Source: Candidatus Omnitrophota bacterium (GTDB lineage: Bacteria > Omnitrophota > Gorgyraeia > Duberdicusellales > Duberdicusellaceae). Taken from it: 57,717 nt of DNA. The translations under genes and the position numbers were made by a program. The DNA lies in the NCBI GenBank assembly GCA_016932855.1, contig JAFGCB010000039.1, positions 1-57,717 on the forward strand, in the 5' to 3' direction. The notes under the pieces were generated by a model that worked only from the letters and a program-made list of their open reading frames with translations, had not been told where the DNA came from and did not search any database. The stretch's first letter is position 1, and every line of letters begins with the position of its first letter. This document shows positions 1 to 7,741 of the stretch, piece after piece.

Positions 1-2
1 CT

Positions 3-122
3 ATCGAATTGCCTGTATCTATAAAAGAATTTAGGGTAGACCACCCGTTTATATTTATGATTTGTGATAAAATAACAGATACTGTCTTGTTCTTGGGCAG
101 AGTCAGTAATCCAGCGCAGTAA
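3..122 (+). CDS. Serpin family protein, C-terminal fragment (5' end outside window)
   Basis: The first bases read in frame 3 give 39 codons and a TAA stop. They match the extreme C-terminus of serpins, the serine or cysteine protease inhibitors that trap proteases by a conformational change. The visible markers are F-x-V-D-H-P-F-I-F-M-I, the family C-terminal strand (usually DHPFLFFIR), and L-F-L-G-R-V-S-N-P, which matches the LFMGRVVNP ending. The reactive-centre loop would lie just upstream and is outside the window, so the target protease class and inhibitory competence cannot be judged. Bacterial serpins occur patchily. The call rests only on these 39 residues. Confidence 0.82.
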   Translation: MELPVSIKEFRVDHPFIFMICDKITDTVLFLGRVSNPAQ

Positions 123-131
123 CAATAAAGG

Positions 132-181
132 AAAAAGGGGACGCTTCTATTTTTCGCACAATAAATAGAAGCACCCCTTTT
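132..181. repeat. REP-like palindrome, copy 1
   Basis: An imperfect inverted repeat of about 20 bp arms (AAAGGGG-ACGCTTCTATTT and AAATAGAAGC-ACCCCTTT) encloses a short loop. It sits 10 bp after the serpin stop. The same GACGCTTCTATTTT core recurs at about 7583-7634, so this is a dispersed element rather than only a local terminator. It could still terminate serpin transcription. No RAYT transposase is present in the window. Confidence 0.7.
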
Positions 182-381
182 ACACGCCAGGGGAAGGCTT
201 AATCCCGCCATCCTATATAGCCTATTTGCGAAATCTTCAAAACACGCTAAATCCGATAATACAAGTTTTTTCCTTACAGTCCCCCGGATTAATCGAAGCT
301 AAGGAGCGGAGCCCAAGCCCTAAGAGACGAAGAGGAGCCAATTTCTATTCAGGTATCTGTTTTTTCGCCGCCCGCATTAAG

Positions 382-410
382 TTTAAAAATTTTAGTAGAA
401 GTGATATAAT
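382..410 (+). promoter_or_regulatory. Candidate sigma70-type promoter for the DEAD-box helicase
   Basis: TTTAAA, a 17-nt spacer and a consensus TATAAT box lie about 135 nt before the helicase start. The -35 box matches TTGACA poorly, so the call rests on the -10 box and spacing. The rest of the 123-544 gap holds the palindrome above and no convincing gene. Confidence 0.4.
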
Positions 411-544
411 AAAGAAACTGTATGTAGGCAGGAATATAAAGAGGCGGATAAAGGACAAGAAAATAAGTATATTTCAGTATATTTTGTAATTCTTATTATT
501 TGGGAACAATTTTTATTGGCAGTATAAATAAGAGGGATGTGAAA

Positions 545-2131
545 ATGTTAGAGAAATTTCGCGCACTAGGGTTGTCGGAAGATACATTAGCGGCCCTGCG
601 ACATAAGGGATTCGAGGAGCCTACAAAGATTCAAGAGCAGACTATACCCCTGCTTTTACGGGGAGATGTAGATGTCGTTGGGCATGCTCAGACAGGAACA
701 GGCAAAACCGCCGCCTTTGGATTGCCATTGATTGAAAATCTTAAGGAAAGATCAAAAAAAGTACAGGCCTTAATCCTTGTTCCTACAAGGGAACTGGCAG
801 TGCAGGTATCCGAGGAGATCAATTCTTTAAAAGGCAAAAAACACTTAAGCGTTATTGCCATTTATGGCGGGCAATCTATGGATCAGCAATTGCGCCGGCT
901 GCATAAAGGTGTTGATATCGTTGTCGGCACTCCGGGTCGGGTAAAAGACCATTTGCAAAGAAAGAGTCTTATTGTAAAAGAGATTTCGCATATGGTGCTT
1001 GATGAGGCTGATGAAATGTTGAATATGGGCTTTATCGATGACGTAGAAGATATTTTAGCCTACACTAATAGCGAAAAACGAATGCTGCTTTTTTCTGCAA
1101 CTATGCCTGAGAGGATATTGCGTTTAGCGAAAGAATATATGCGCGACTATAAACTTATCCAGGCCCAGAAAGAGCAATTAACAGTGAGTTTAACCGATCA
1201 GATTTATTTTGAGGTTGCCGAATCTGATAAACTGGAAGCTTTATGTAGAATTATCGATAGCGAGGTTGGTTTCTATGGATTGATATTCTGCCGGACAAAA
1301 ATTGACGTAGACAGGCTTTCTAGGAAGCTTTCTGACCGCGGCTATGATACTGAAGGTCTCCATGGAGACGTTTCTCAAAATCAGCGAGAACGTATACTTC
1401 AGAGATTTAAGCAGCAAGGCATAAATGTTTTGGTTGCTACCGACGTTGCCGCAAGGGGCATCGACATCAGCAATTTAAGCCACGTGATAAACTATTCATT
1501 ACCGCAAAATCCCGAAAGCTACGTACACCGTATCGGACGGACCGGCCGCGCAGGCAAGCAAGGAACTGCGGTCACCTTTGTTACCCCGGATGAATACCGC
1601 AAGCTCGTCGTCATTAAGCGGGTTGCTAAAACCGATATACGTAAGGAGAAGATCCCCGCGATAGAAGACGTTATTAAATCTAAGAAATCGCGTATTAAAA
1701 ACGATATTGATAGAATTATCCGTTCTTATGAAGAGAACGAATATAGAGACTTTGCTAAGGATTTGCTTGGAGAAAACGATCCGGAAAAGGTGCTAGCCGC
1801 CTTTGTTAAATATACCTTCCAGGACGAATTAAGCGCCCGTAGTTATAAAAAGATTCGTGATGTCACTGTCGAGGTTGACATGAAAGGTAAGACCCGTCTA
1901 TTTGTAGCTCGGGGAAAAGTTGATAATATAACCCCTCGTAAGCTGGTGGATATGATAAAAGAAATTGCGCACGTCGACCCTCAGAAAATAGGTGACCTGC
2001 GCATTTTTGATAAGTTTTCCTTTATTAGCGTCCCCTTTAACGAAGCAGAGATAATACTCCGTGCCTTTAAAGAGAAGAAAATAAGTAAAAGGCCTATTGT
2101 AGAGCGGGCTAAAGGAAAGAAGAGAACGTAA
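545..2131 (+). CDS. deaD: DEAD-box ATP-dependent RNA helicase with DbpA-type RNA-binding C-terminus
   Basis: This ATP-dependent RNA helicase probably acts in ribosome assembly or mRNA unwinding, as CsdA/DeaD and DbpA do. From the chosen ATG it is 528 residues. Motifs appear in order: Q-motif around 30, AQTGTGKT 48-55, PTREL 80-84, GGQ 108-110, TPGR 129-132, DEAD 153-156, SAT 184-186, ARGID about 303-307 and HRIGRTGR 328-335. Residues about 430-505 match the DbpA RNA-binding domain that CsdA and DbpA carry, which binds structured RNA. The ATG follows GAGGG by 8 nt and begins at the usual MLEKFRALGL, so an upstream in-frame TTG at 500 is unlikely. CsdA versus DbpA orthology is unresolved. Confidence 0.93.
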   Translation: MLEKFRALGLSEDTLAALRHKGFEEPTKIQEQTIPLLLRGDVDVVGHAQTGTGKTAAFGLPLIENLKERSKKVQALILVPTRELAVQVSEEINSLKGKKHLSVIAIYGGQSMDQQLRRLHKGVDIVVGTPGRVKDHLQRKSLIVKEISHMVLDEADEMLNMGFIDDVEDILAYTNSEKRMLLFSATMPERILRLAKEYMRDYKLIQAQKEQLTVSLTDQIYFEVAESDKLEALCRIIDSEVGFYGLIFCRTKIDVDRLSRKLSDRGYDTEGLHGDVSQNQRERILQRFKQQGINVLVATDVAARGIDISNLSHVINYSLPQNPESYVHRIGRTGRAGKQGTAVTFVTPDEYRKLVVIKRVAKTDIRKEKIPAIEDVIKSKKSRIKNDIDRIIRSYEENEYRDFAKDLLGENDPEKVLAAFVKYTFQDELSARSYKKIRDVTVEVDMKGKTRLFVARGKVDNITPRKLVDMIKEIAHVDPQKIGDLRIFDKFSFISVPFNEAEIILRAFKEKKISKRPIVERAKGKKRT

Positions 2132-2144
2132 CTATAATATTAAT

Positions 2145-2969
2145 ATGAATGTTAGGCGAAAAAAGGGAGGAAAGCATATCTTTAATTCAGCTTGGTTCAA
2201 AGTGATTAAGACCTGCCTGGGGTGCAAAGAGGCGCCTCTGGGCATAAGGGCGCTTCTATTTTTTGTATTAATAATTTTATTTATTGTGCCGATAGCATCG
2301 CTTAAGGTTCGAAACGACGAGCTTAAGAAAAATATTAAAAAGATTAAAACTGTTCAAAGCAAAAAAAATGATAAAGCAGTGGATTTTGAATACGAGTATG
2401 GTTTACTGCGCAAGAAATTTGTACATGATGCGCAGTTGCTTACACCCTTTATTGATAAATCCCGCCAAATGTACCCGGATTTAAACACAGAAGAGGCCCT
2501 GTCAAAAATTTTAGAAGATATTGAGCGCATACATGAATTTACCATAAGCAATACATTTAGGTCTCTTGACGAAGAGCTAAGGATTCAGGTTATAAAAGAT
2601 TTTAGTTTTCTTAAGCAAAAACACGTTTTGGAAAATAACGATCTTGAAATATATGTCTGGACTCAGTCGGATAGCGTCGAGAGAACAGAAGTTAAAAATG
2701 AACTTATCCAGTTTATAGAAGAGGCGGGTCTTAAAGCTTTTGACGGCGGCGAGGGAATAATATCATATTTATCACCTCCCTCGGTTTCTATAGAGTGTAA
2801 CCCCGAAGCTTATCGTGTTGCCAGAGACTTATGGCGGATTCTTAATTCTTCGTTTATTGTCGAAGGTATTATTTCTATCCGGGAAAAATCAGAAATACCC
2901 AAACACAGGTTTAAGATTCTTTTAATCGGCAGCCCTCATTTCCGTTCGGACGGCTTGATAGAATTCTGA
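2145..2969 (+). CDS. Single-pass membrane protein of unknown function
   Basis: I do not recognise a family. The 274-residue protein has a basic N-terminal tail of about 34 residues with a CLGC pair at 24-27 and one strongly hydrophobic helix at about 35-53. A charged, coiled-coil-prone stretch follows at 54-80, then a mixed alpha/beta soluble part of about 190 residues. By the positive-inside rule the N-terminus would be cytoplasmic and the large C-terminal part extracytoplasmic. The gene starts 13 bp after the helicase stop without a clear Shine-Dalgarno site, so translation may be coupled to the helicase. Confidence 0.7.
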   Translation: MNVRRKKGGKHIFNSAWFKVIKTCLGCKEAPLGIRALLFFVLIILFIVPIASLKVRNDELKKNIKKIKTVQSKKNDKAVDFEYEYGLLRKKFVHDAQLLTPFIDKSRQMYPDLNTEEALSKILEDIERIHEFTISNTFRSLDEELRIQVIKDFSFLKQKHVLENNDLEIYVWTQSDSVERTEVKNELIQFIEEAGLKAFDGGEGIISYLSPPSVSIECNPEAYRVARDLWRILNSSFIVEGIISIREKSEIPKHRFKILLIGSPHFRSDGLIEF

Positions 2970-3042
2970 TAGCACGATTTTTAAGAGTTGTCTTTATGTA
3001 AAAAAAGATGCAGCCTTTTGTTTTTTAGGATAAAATAAACTA

Positions 3043-3507
3043 ATGCAGACGATTACGAAATCGCTTTTTCGAAAAAAGGCCGGCTTAGTAGCCCTTGCTT
3101 TTTTGGTATATTTAGCGGGGTGTAAAGACTTTAAGCAAAATAGAGTATGTTTTAAGAATAATTGTTTTAACGTGGAGTTGGCAGTTGAGCCCGCGGAGCG
3201 GGCCCGGGGACTTATGTTTCGGGAAAGCTTAGATTATAATAAGGGTATGCTTTTTGTCTTTGAAGATGAGCGAGAATATCCTTTTTGGATGAAAAATACC
3301 CTAATTCCATTAGACATAATATGGATTGATGCGGATAAAGAAGTAGTTTTTATTAAAAATAATGCTGAGCCTTGTAAGAGCGAGGCGTGTCCTTCTGTAT
3401 ATCCTGGAAGAATCGCAAAGTATGTCTTGGAGTTAAGCAGCGGAGTAGCTCGCGATATAGGTTTAAAGGCAGGAAACAAGTTAATTTTTAAATTAGATGG
3501 AAGATAA
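3043..3507 (+). CDS. DUF192 family lipoprotein
   Basis: This is a small exported protein of the DUF192 family, whose biochemical role is not established. Residues 1-26 form a signal peptide ending in a lipobox, L-A-G-C, with Cys27 as the lipidation site. The remaining 125 residues carry family hallmarks: an ERARGLMFRE segment near the start of the domain, GMLFVFEDE, the highly conserved PFWMKNTLIPLDIIWID, and a final VLEL-x-G with A-x-x-x-G-L. Length is normal for a lipidated member. A TAAAAT box lies 6 nt before the ATG with no Shine-Dalgarno, suggesting a leaderless transcript. The 3' end overlaps the next gene by 11 bp. Confidence 0.85.
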   Translation: MQTITKSLFRKKAGLVALAFLVYLAGCKDFKQNRVCFKNNCFNVELAVEPAERARGLMFRESLDYNKGMLFVFEDEREYPFWMKNTLIPLDIIWIDADKEVVFIKNNAEPCKSEACPSVYPGRIAKYVLELSSGVARDIGLKAGNKLIFKLDGR

Positions 3508-5644
3508 AGAAAAAAACCAACTTAATTTACCTCCTGAAGAGATGTCAGCTGTTGAGGAGTTCTTTAAAGGCTTAAATTTATCTTTTAGAGGAGCTTCAAT
3601 GTACTTTAGGGAACACCCGGCTTTTCTAAAAAGCACCTCTGAGCTTAAGGAAAAACTAGAGAAAGTTTCTTTATTTCGTAAAGTTTTAAGCATCGGCGTA
3701 ACCCCGGAAGACCTTCTTTTGGACGGAAAATACATAAAAAAAGGCGAGCATCCTTATCGGGAAATAGCTCCTTATTTGCACAAAAGGAAGATTAAGAGTA
3801 TAAAAATAAATACAACAATCACTTTGCAGAATTTGGGAGACTTTGTCTCCAAAGTTGCAGCTTCTTTAAAGGATATTCAGGATGGCAAAAACGTAAAGAG
3901 AGCTATAGGAGATATTAGAGGGGTCGATATCGAAGAATTGGATTATTCGCCCCTGCTGGAGACAAAAGAGAAATCCTCTACCGAGATATGGGACATTTTA
4001 TTTGCCAAAAATACTTTTTTGAATAAGGAGTCTTTCCAATATCTCGCGGATAACTTAGAATCTGTTATCGAAGATACGGATAAGATTAATTTGGGAGAAG
4101 AATCAGTTGATGTTCTTTTTGATAATCTTGCTAAAGTCGGCGCTGCCTTAGAGTCCTTGTCCGAAGAAAAAGCCAGAAATTTTATCCAGCAGGTATTTAC
4201 CTTGCTTTTTAAGATGCCGCTGGAGTCTCTGAATAAATTTTTGTTAAGTAAAGACACCGCGCAGCTTAAGGCTCTTCTTTCAAAATATTTAGAGAAAGAT
4301 TTTTTATTCAGTAATTTTATCAAGCAACTTGTTTATGCAAAAAAATACAATTCACTGTTTTTAAACTTTTATAATACTGTTTTTGAAGAAGAAAAGGACG
4401 AGGAGGAAATGTCTTTAAGTGTAAGCCAGTTTTTAAAAAGAGAAGATTTTTTGAAACACAAGAATGAGGTCGCAGAGTCTCTTAAAGAGTTATTTTTAAA
4501 AGACCCTGCCAATAAATTTGTCTCTTCCCTTTATAAGAATACACTGTCGCTTATATCGGAACCTTCCTTAAATGATTCAATAGATGAAAAAGCTCTTAAT
4601 AATTACGCAGACGACCTAAAAGAAGGTTCCATTGATACTCATTATTTTTACGCCCTTATGGAGCTTTTATTTATCGAAGATAGAATATCTGACGCAAAAA
4701 TGTTGATTTCCAAGATAGAGGAAGCTTCCCCTTTTTTCTTCGAAGAAAAAGACTTACATCCTATAAGGGATTTAGTCGAACTTCTAGAGCAGAAAAGGGA
4801 TTCTTGCGAAGACGGTGCTCTTTCTGATGTATTGCGTAAATTCTCTAGGAAGATATGTGACGATAGGCTTCTTGAGCTAATATTAAGAAATATGGCGCAC
4901 TGGCAGGACACCGCGGATATAGAATTTATCGTGCGAAGGATAGATAAGGCCCCACTTTATATTATGAATGAATTTCTAACAAGTAAAGACATTGACATAC
5001 ATCACAAGCTTAAAGGCATTGTAAAAGAAACCATGGATCATAGCACGATTGCTTTGCTTAAGAACTTTTTGGCAAAGAGACCAAGCCAGTTTATTTTAAA
5101 TGATATAATTGATGTTCTTTCCGAGGTTCCCACGGAATCCTCGCTGGAAGTTTTAGAGGAGATTTGCAGAAACAACAGAAGCAACGCGAAGCTTATTTTA
5201 AATGCTTTGAGGGCAATGAGGCTTAATCCTTTTAAAAGGAAAGATTTCTTTCTTCCTTTCGCGGGCGTCGGAGACTTTTACTTAAGAAAAGAAGCGGTTC
5301 TTTCTTTTCTCGACGTAGCAAGTCGTGAAGAAAAGGCGGATTTAATAGCTAAGCTTTTTGGCGTAGCTAATCCTTTAGGTATAAGGGATAAATTTATTAT
5401 GGAGAACATAGATATTTTGCTTAGTTCTGGTTTTAAGGAATTCACGTCTTATCTTGCAAAATTAGCCAAGAGAAGACCTTTATTTTTTAAAGCAAAACGA
5501 GACCGCTTAAGAATATTTAGCCTTGAGACCTTGCTTAAAGTCGACTATCAGCAAGTAAAGCCGATATTGCCCTATCTTTTGAAAGACAGCAACGAAACTT
5601 TAAGAAAAATGGCAACGGAATTTAAACAAAAGATTAGCCTTTAA
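3497..5644 (+). CDS. Large HEAT-like helical-repeat protein
   Basis: This is a 715-residue, soluble, highly charged alpha-helical protein with no signal peptide or membrane segment. The second half (about 450-710) shows repeated amphipathic helix pairs such as LLKNFLAKRPSQFILNDII and SLEVLEEICRNNRSN, the pattern of HEAT/armadillo scaffolds. The first 120 residues resemble the start of the next protein in style (HP, a VTPEDLLLDGKYI-like segment against VEDELFFGKEIF). The two genes are 14 bp apart, so a shared complex is likely. It overlaps the DUF192 gene by 11 bp, which implies coupled translation. The exact function is unknown, and a scaffold for HD-GYP signalling is an inference. Confidence 0.72.
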   Translation: MEDKEKNQLNLPPEEMSAVEEFFKGLNLSFRGASMYFREHPAFLKSTSELKEKLEKVSLFRKVLSIGVTPEDLLLDGKYIKKGEHPYREIAPYLHKRKIKSIKINTTITLQNLGDFVSKVAASLKDIQDGKNVKRAIGDIRGVDIEELDYSPLLETKEKSSTEIWDILFAKNTFLNKESFQYLADNLESVIEDTDKINLGEESVDVLFDNLAKVGAALESLSEEKARNFIQQVFTLLFKMPLESLNKFLLSKDTAQLKALLSKYLEKDFLFSNFIKQLVYAKKYNSLFLNFYNTVFEEEKDEEEMSLSVSQFLKREDFLKHKNEVAESLKELFLKDPANKFVSSLYKNTLSLISEPSLNDSIDEKALNNYADDLKEGSIDTHYFYALMELLFIEDRISDAKMLISKIEEASPFFFEEKDLHPIRDLVELLEQKRDSCEDGALSDVLRKFSRKICDDRLLELILRNMAHWQDTADIEFIVRRIDKAPLYIMNEFLTSKDIDIHHKLKGIVKETMDHSTIALLKNFLAKRPSQFILNDIIDVLSEVPTESSLEVLEEICRNNRSNAKLILNALRAMRLNPFKRKDFFLPFAGVGDFYLRKEAVLSFLDVASREEKADLIAKLFGVANPLGIRDKFIMENIDILLSSGFKEFTSYLAKLAKRRPLFFKAKRDRLRIFSLETLLKVDYQQVKPILPYLLKDSNETLRKMATEFKQKISL

Positions 5645-5658
5645 GTTTTAGAGCGATT

Positions 5659-7083
5659 ATGGAAAGCTTGACTTCCCAGATAAAGAGCCTGATAAAAGAA
5701 GTGGCGTCTTCCATGCAGACGGTCGCTATTTACGACCTTAGGCATCCAATAGCCCAGGATACCGTTGCCAAGCTCTATGAAAAATTCATGCTTATTTTTG
5801 CTAGGATTGATGAAGTGCGGATAGGCTTGGTGGAGGATGAATTATTTTTTGGGAAGGAGATATTCTTTGATTTAACGGCCCAGGTAAAAGATTTCATAAG
5901 AATCTTAAAGGAAAAGCAGATTGAATACATAAAGTTTAAAAAAGGTCTTTCCCCGGGAGAGCTTAGTAGCTTTCTGGAAGTACTTTCGGTAAGAAAAAAA
6001 GAAGATTCCTCTGATTCTGCGGATATGGTATTTGAGGCAGAGAAATTTTCCCACATCGAAGTAGGCACTTTAGGAGTCGGGGTTAGTGTCGCAACTAAGG
6101 CCACTACGGATAAGGAAAAAGCAGCGCAGAAAAAAAGCTTAGTTTATTTTAACAATTTATATGAAAACTTCTTTAATAAAAGCCAGGATATTTTAAATGA
6201 TGCTGTCAACATGCAAGATATTGACTACCCCTCTTTATCAAAGCTTGTATCCAAAGTTTTCGATGCCTTGGCCAGCCCTAAGAATTTATTATTTACCCTT
6301 TTGCATGTTAAAAAACACCACGATTATACTTTTGTTCACTGTCTTAATGTGTCAGTTCTTACTATGTTCCAAGCAAGAAACTTAGGTCTTTCCAAGGAAA
6401 TAGTTGTCAAGCTGGGAAAAGCAGGGTTTCTTCATGATATAGGAAAAATTGTTATAAAAAAGAATATACTTGATAAAAAGGAAGCCTTAAGCGACGAGGA
6501 ATTTAAAAAAATTAAAAATCATGTTATTTTTGGCTGCAAGCTTTTACTTAAAAATCCCAATGTTGATAAACTTTCTTTGATTGCCAATTTCCAGCATCAC
6601 ATAGGGTTTAATCTTAAAGGCTACCCCAAGGTTAAGTTCTTTAAGAAACCCAACCTGGCCAGCCAGCTTATATCGATAAGCGATGTTTACGATGCTTTAA
6701 GAACAAGGCGCAGCTATAGGGAAAATATTCCCCTGGAGAGAGTTTATGAGATTATGCAGAAAGAGAAAGGACGTCTATTTGATCCGTATCTATTGGATTT
6801 TTTCTTTAAAAACTTAGGCGTCTGGCCTGTGGGCACGCTTGTGCGGCTGGACAGTCAGGAAATCGGCCTGGTTAAGGAGAATAACCTTAAGGATGCCTTC
6901 AGGCCCAGGATAGAGATTTTCTATGATGACAAAGAAGATAGGCTAGATAATAGCTTTACAGTGGATTTAACCGATAAAGATCCTAAGGGTAATTTCAAGA
7001 GAAGGATACTGCGCCACCTGAGTCCTTACGGAGAAGGGCAGAAATATATTGCCGAACTGTTTGGAAAACCCTTGGTTTCCTAA
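5659..7083 (+). CDS. Divergent HD-GYP domain protein
   Basis: HD-GYP proteins typically hydrolyse cyclic di-GMP. This 474-residue protein has an N-terminal helical and beta region shared in style with its upstream neighbour (1-145), then an HD core at about 205-375. HDIGK lies at 259-263, the HH pair at 313-314 and GYP at 321-323. The usual HHE-x-x-D-G-x-GYP reads HHIGFNLKGYP, so the glutamate after HH and the DG pair are missing. Catalysis or metal number may therefore differ, or the domain may only sense a ligand. A short C-terminal module (about 395-470) resembles the tail found after some HD-GYP domains. No transmembrane segment is seen. Confidence 0.85.
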   Translation: MESLTSQIKSLIKEVASSMQTVAIYDLRHPIAQDTVAKLYEKFMLIFARIDEVRIGLVEDELFFGKEIFFDLTAQVKDFIRILKEKQIEYIKFKKGLSPGELSSFLEVLSVRKKEDSSDSADMVFEAEKFSHIEVGTLGVGVSVATKATTDKEKAAQKKSLVYFNNLYENFFNKSQDILNDAVNMQDIDYPSLSKLVSKVFDALASPKNLLFTLLHVKKHHDYTFVHCLNVSVLTMFQARNLGLSKEIVVKLGKAGFLHDIGKIVIKKNILDKKEALSDEEFKKIKNHVIFGCKLLLKNPNVDKLSLIANFQHHIGFNLKGYPKVKFFKKPNLASQLISISDVYDALRTRRSYRENIPLERVYEIMQKEKGRLFDPYLLDFFFKNLGVWPVGTLVRLDSQEIGLVKENNLKDAFRPRIEIFYDDKEDRLDNSFTVDLTDKDPKGNFKRRILRHLSPYGEGQKYIAELFGKPLVS

Positions 7084-7113
7084 ATAAAGCCAACAAGGCA
7101 GTAAAAACTATCG

Positions 7114-7141
7114 TTGCAGAGCGTGTAAAGTATGATATAAT
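7114..7141 (+). promoter_or_regulatory. Promoter of the tRNA-Leu gene
   Basis: TTGCAG, a 16-nt spacer and a consensus TATAAT box lie 26 nt before the mature 5' end of tRNA-Leu. The spacing to the tRNA is right for a short leader removed by RNase P. Whether the tRNA-Glu 88 bp downstream is cotranscribed cannot be told. Confidence 0.6.
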
Positions 7142-7167
7142 TGCCTAACTTCCGGACCTTAATTTTT

Positions 7168-7247
7168 GCCGGGATGGTGGAATGGCAGACACATACGTTT
7201 GAGGGGCGTATGCCTTTGGCGTGAGGGTTCAAATCCCTCTCCCGGCA
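7168..7247 (+). tRNA. tRNA-Leu (anticodon GAG)
   Basis: The seven-base acceptor arms GCCGGGA and TCCCGGC pair fully, with A as discriminator. The D arm is GGTGGAATGGCAGAC and the T arm is GAGGG-TTCAAAT-CCCTC. The anticodon loop TTGAGGG gives GAG, which reads CUC/CUU leucine codons. The long variable arm typical of class II tRNAs (around TGCCTTTGGCG) supports Leu. CCA is not encoded. Confidence 0.93.
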
Positions 7248-7335
7248 TTTAATAGCTTATAGATAATGGCTAATAGCCTATGGTCAATAGGACGTAATAT
7301 TAGCAGCTATATGCCATAAGCCACGTGCCATTAAT

Positions 7336-7413
7336 GGCCCCATCGTCTAGCTCGGTTTAGGACATATGGTTCTCAGCCATAAGACACCGGTTCAAATCCG
7401 GTTGGGGCTACCA
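7336..7413 (+). tRNA. tRNA-Glu (anticodon CTC)
   Basis: Acceptor arms GGCCCCA and TGGGGCT pair with a G-U at the first position. The T arm is CCGG-TTCAAAT-CCGG. The anticodon stem-loop TATGG-TTCTCAG-CCATA gives CTC, reading GAG glutamate codons. The sequence GTCTAG near the D arm is typical of tRNA-Glu. CCA is encoded, unlike in the neighbouring tRNA-Leu. The last 20 bp of this gene recur at 7563-7582. Confidence 0.92.
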
Positions 7414-7416
7414 ACG

Positions 7417-7447
7417 AAAAATCCCATCTTTTTGATGGGATTTTTTA
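7417..7447 (+). terminator. Rho-independent terminator after tRNA-Glu
   Basis: An AAAATCCCATC / GATGGGATTTT stem with a short T loop is followed by a run of T residues, 4 nt after the tRNA 3' end. This is a textbook intrinsic terminator. Confidence 0.9.
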
Positions 7448-7468
7448 TTGGTTCCTCATAACGGGTTG

Positions 7469-7496
7469 ACCGTAAAAAAGCTAAGCTTTTTTCGGT
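7469..7496. repeat. Palindromic hairpin in tRNA-Glu flank
   Basis: ACCG-T-AAAAAAGCT is followed by AAGCTTTTTT-CGGT, an almost perfect 27-bp inverted repeat with virtually no loop. It lies inside the segment bounded by the two copies of the tRNA-Glu 3' end. It could be a second bidirectional terminator or part of a small element. Confidence 0.6.
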
Positions 7497-7529
7497 TCAA
7501 AACGCCCCCTGTCTAGGTTCCTATGCCAA

Positions 7530-7562
7530 GCGCTTCCGCGACCCCGCAAAGCGGGGGAGCGC
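7530..7562. repeat. GC-rich nested hairpin in tRNA-Glu flank
   Basis: The outer stem is GCGCT/AGCGC and the inner stem CCCCGC/GCGGGG around an AAA loop. It is much richer in GC than its surroundings. It directly precedes the duplicated tRNA 3' end, so it probably belongs to the same inserted segment. Confidence 0.6.
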
Positions 7563-7582
7563 AATCCGGTTGGGGCTACCAA
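7563..7582 (+). repeat. 20-bp direct copy of the tRNA-Glu 3' end (att-like)
   Basis: AATCCGGTTGGGGCTACCAA is identical to positions 7395-7414, covering the T-arm 3' strand, acceptor 3' strand and CCA of tRNA-Glu. A second copy 168 bp away is what site-specific integration into a tRNA 3' end leaves behind. No integrase is present, so a remnant or a minimal element is possible. Confidence 0.7.
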
Positions 7583-7634
7583 AGAAGGGAACGCTTCTGT
7601 TTATGTGTGGTGAAAAATAGAAGCGTTTCCTTTT
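7583..7634. repeat. REP-like palindrome, copy 2
   Basis: Inverted repeat with arms AAGGGAACGCTTCT and AGAAGCGTTTCCTT around a GTTTATGTGTGGTGAAAAAT centre. The GACGCTTCT-type core matches the palindrome at 132-181. It abuts the duplicated tRNA-Glu 3' end exactly. Confidence 0.7.
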
Positions 7635-7666
7635 ATTTCGGGAAATTATTTTTTAAATTTCTATTT

Positions 7667-7695
7667 TTGTTTTTACTTTTAAGGAGTACTATATA
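7667..7695 (+). promoter_or_regulatory. Candidate promoter for the phosphodiesterase-like gene
   Basis: TTGTTT, a 17-nt spacer and TATATA lie about 47 nt before the start codon. The region is very AT-rich, so chance matches are possible. Confidence 0.35.
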
Positions 7696-7741
7696 TTTAG
7701 TAGGAAATATAAAATACTAACCTAGAAGGAACGGAGTAGAA

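Noticed and set aside
226-489. 87-codon open frame before the helicase
   Set aside because: Composition is unlike the true genes, it has no start signal, and the helicase promoter candidate lies inside it.
7416-7600. Genomic island with integrase at tRNA-Glu
   Set aside because: The segment between the tRNA copies is only 168 bp and codes for no protein.
7523-7720. 65-codon open frame over the tRNA-Glu copy and REP-like palindrome
   Set aside because: It is made of palindromic repeat sequence and has no ribosome-binding site.
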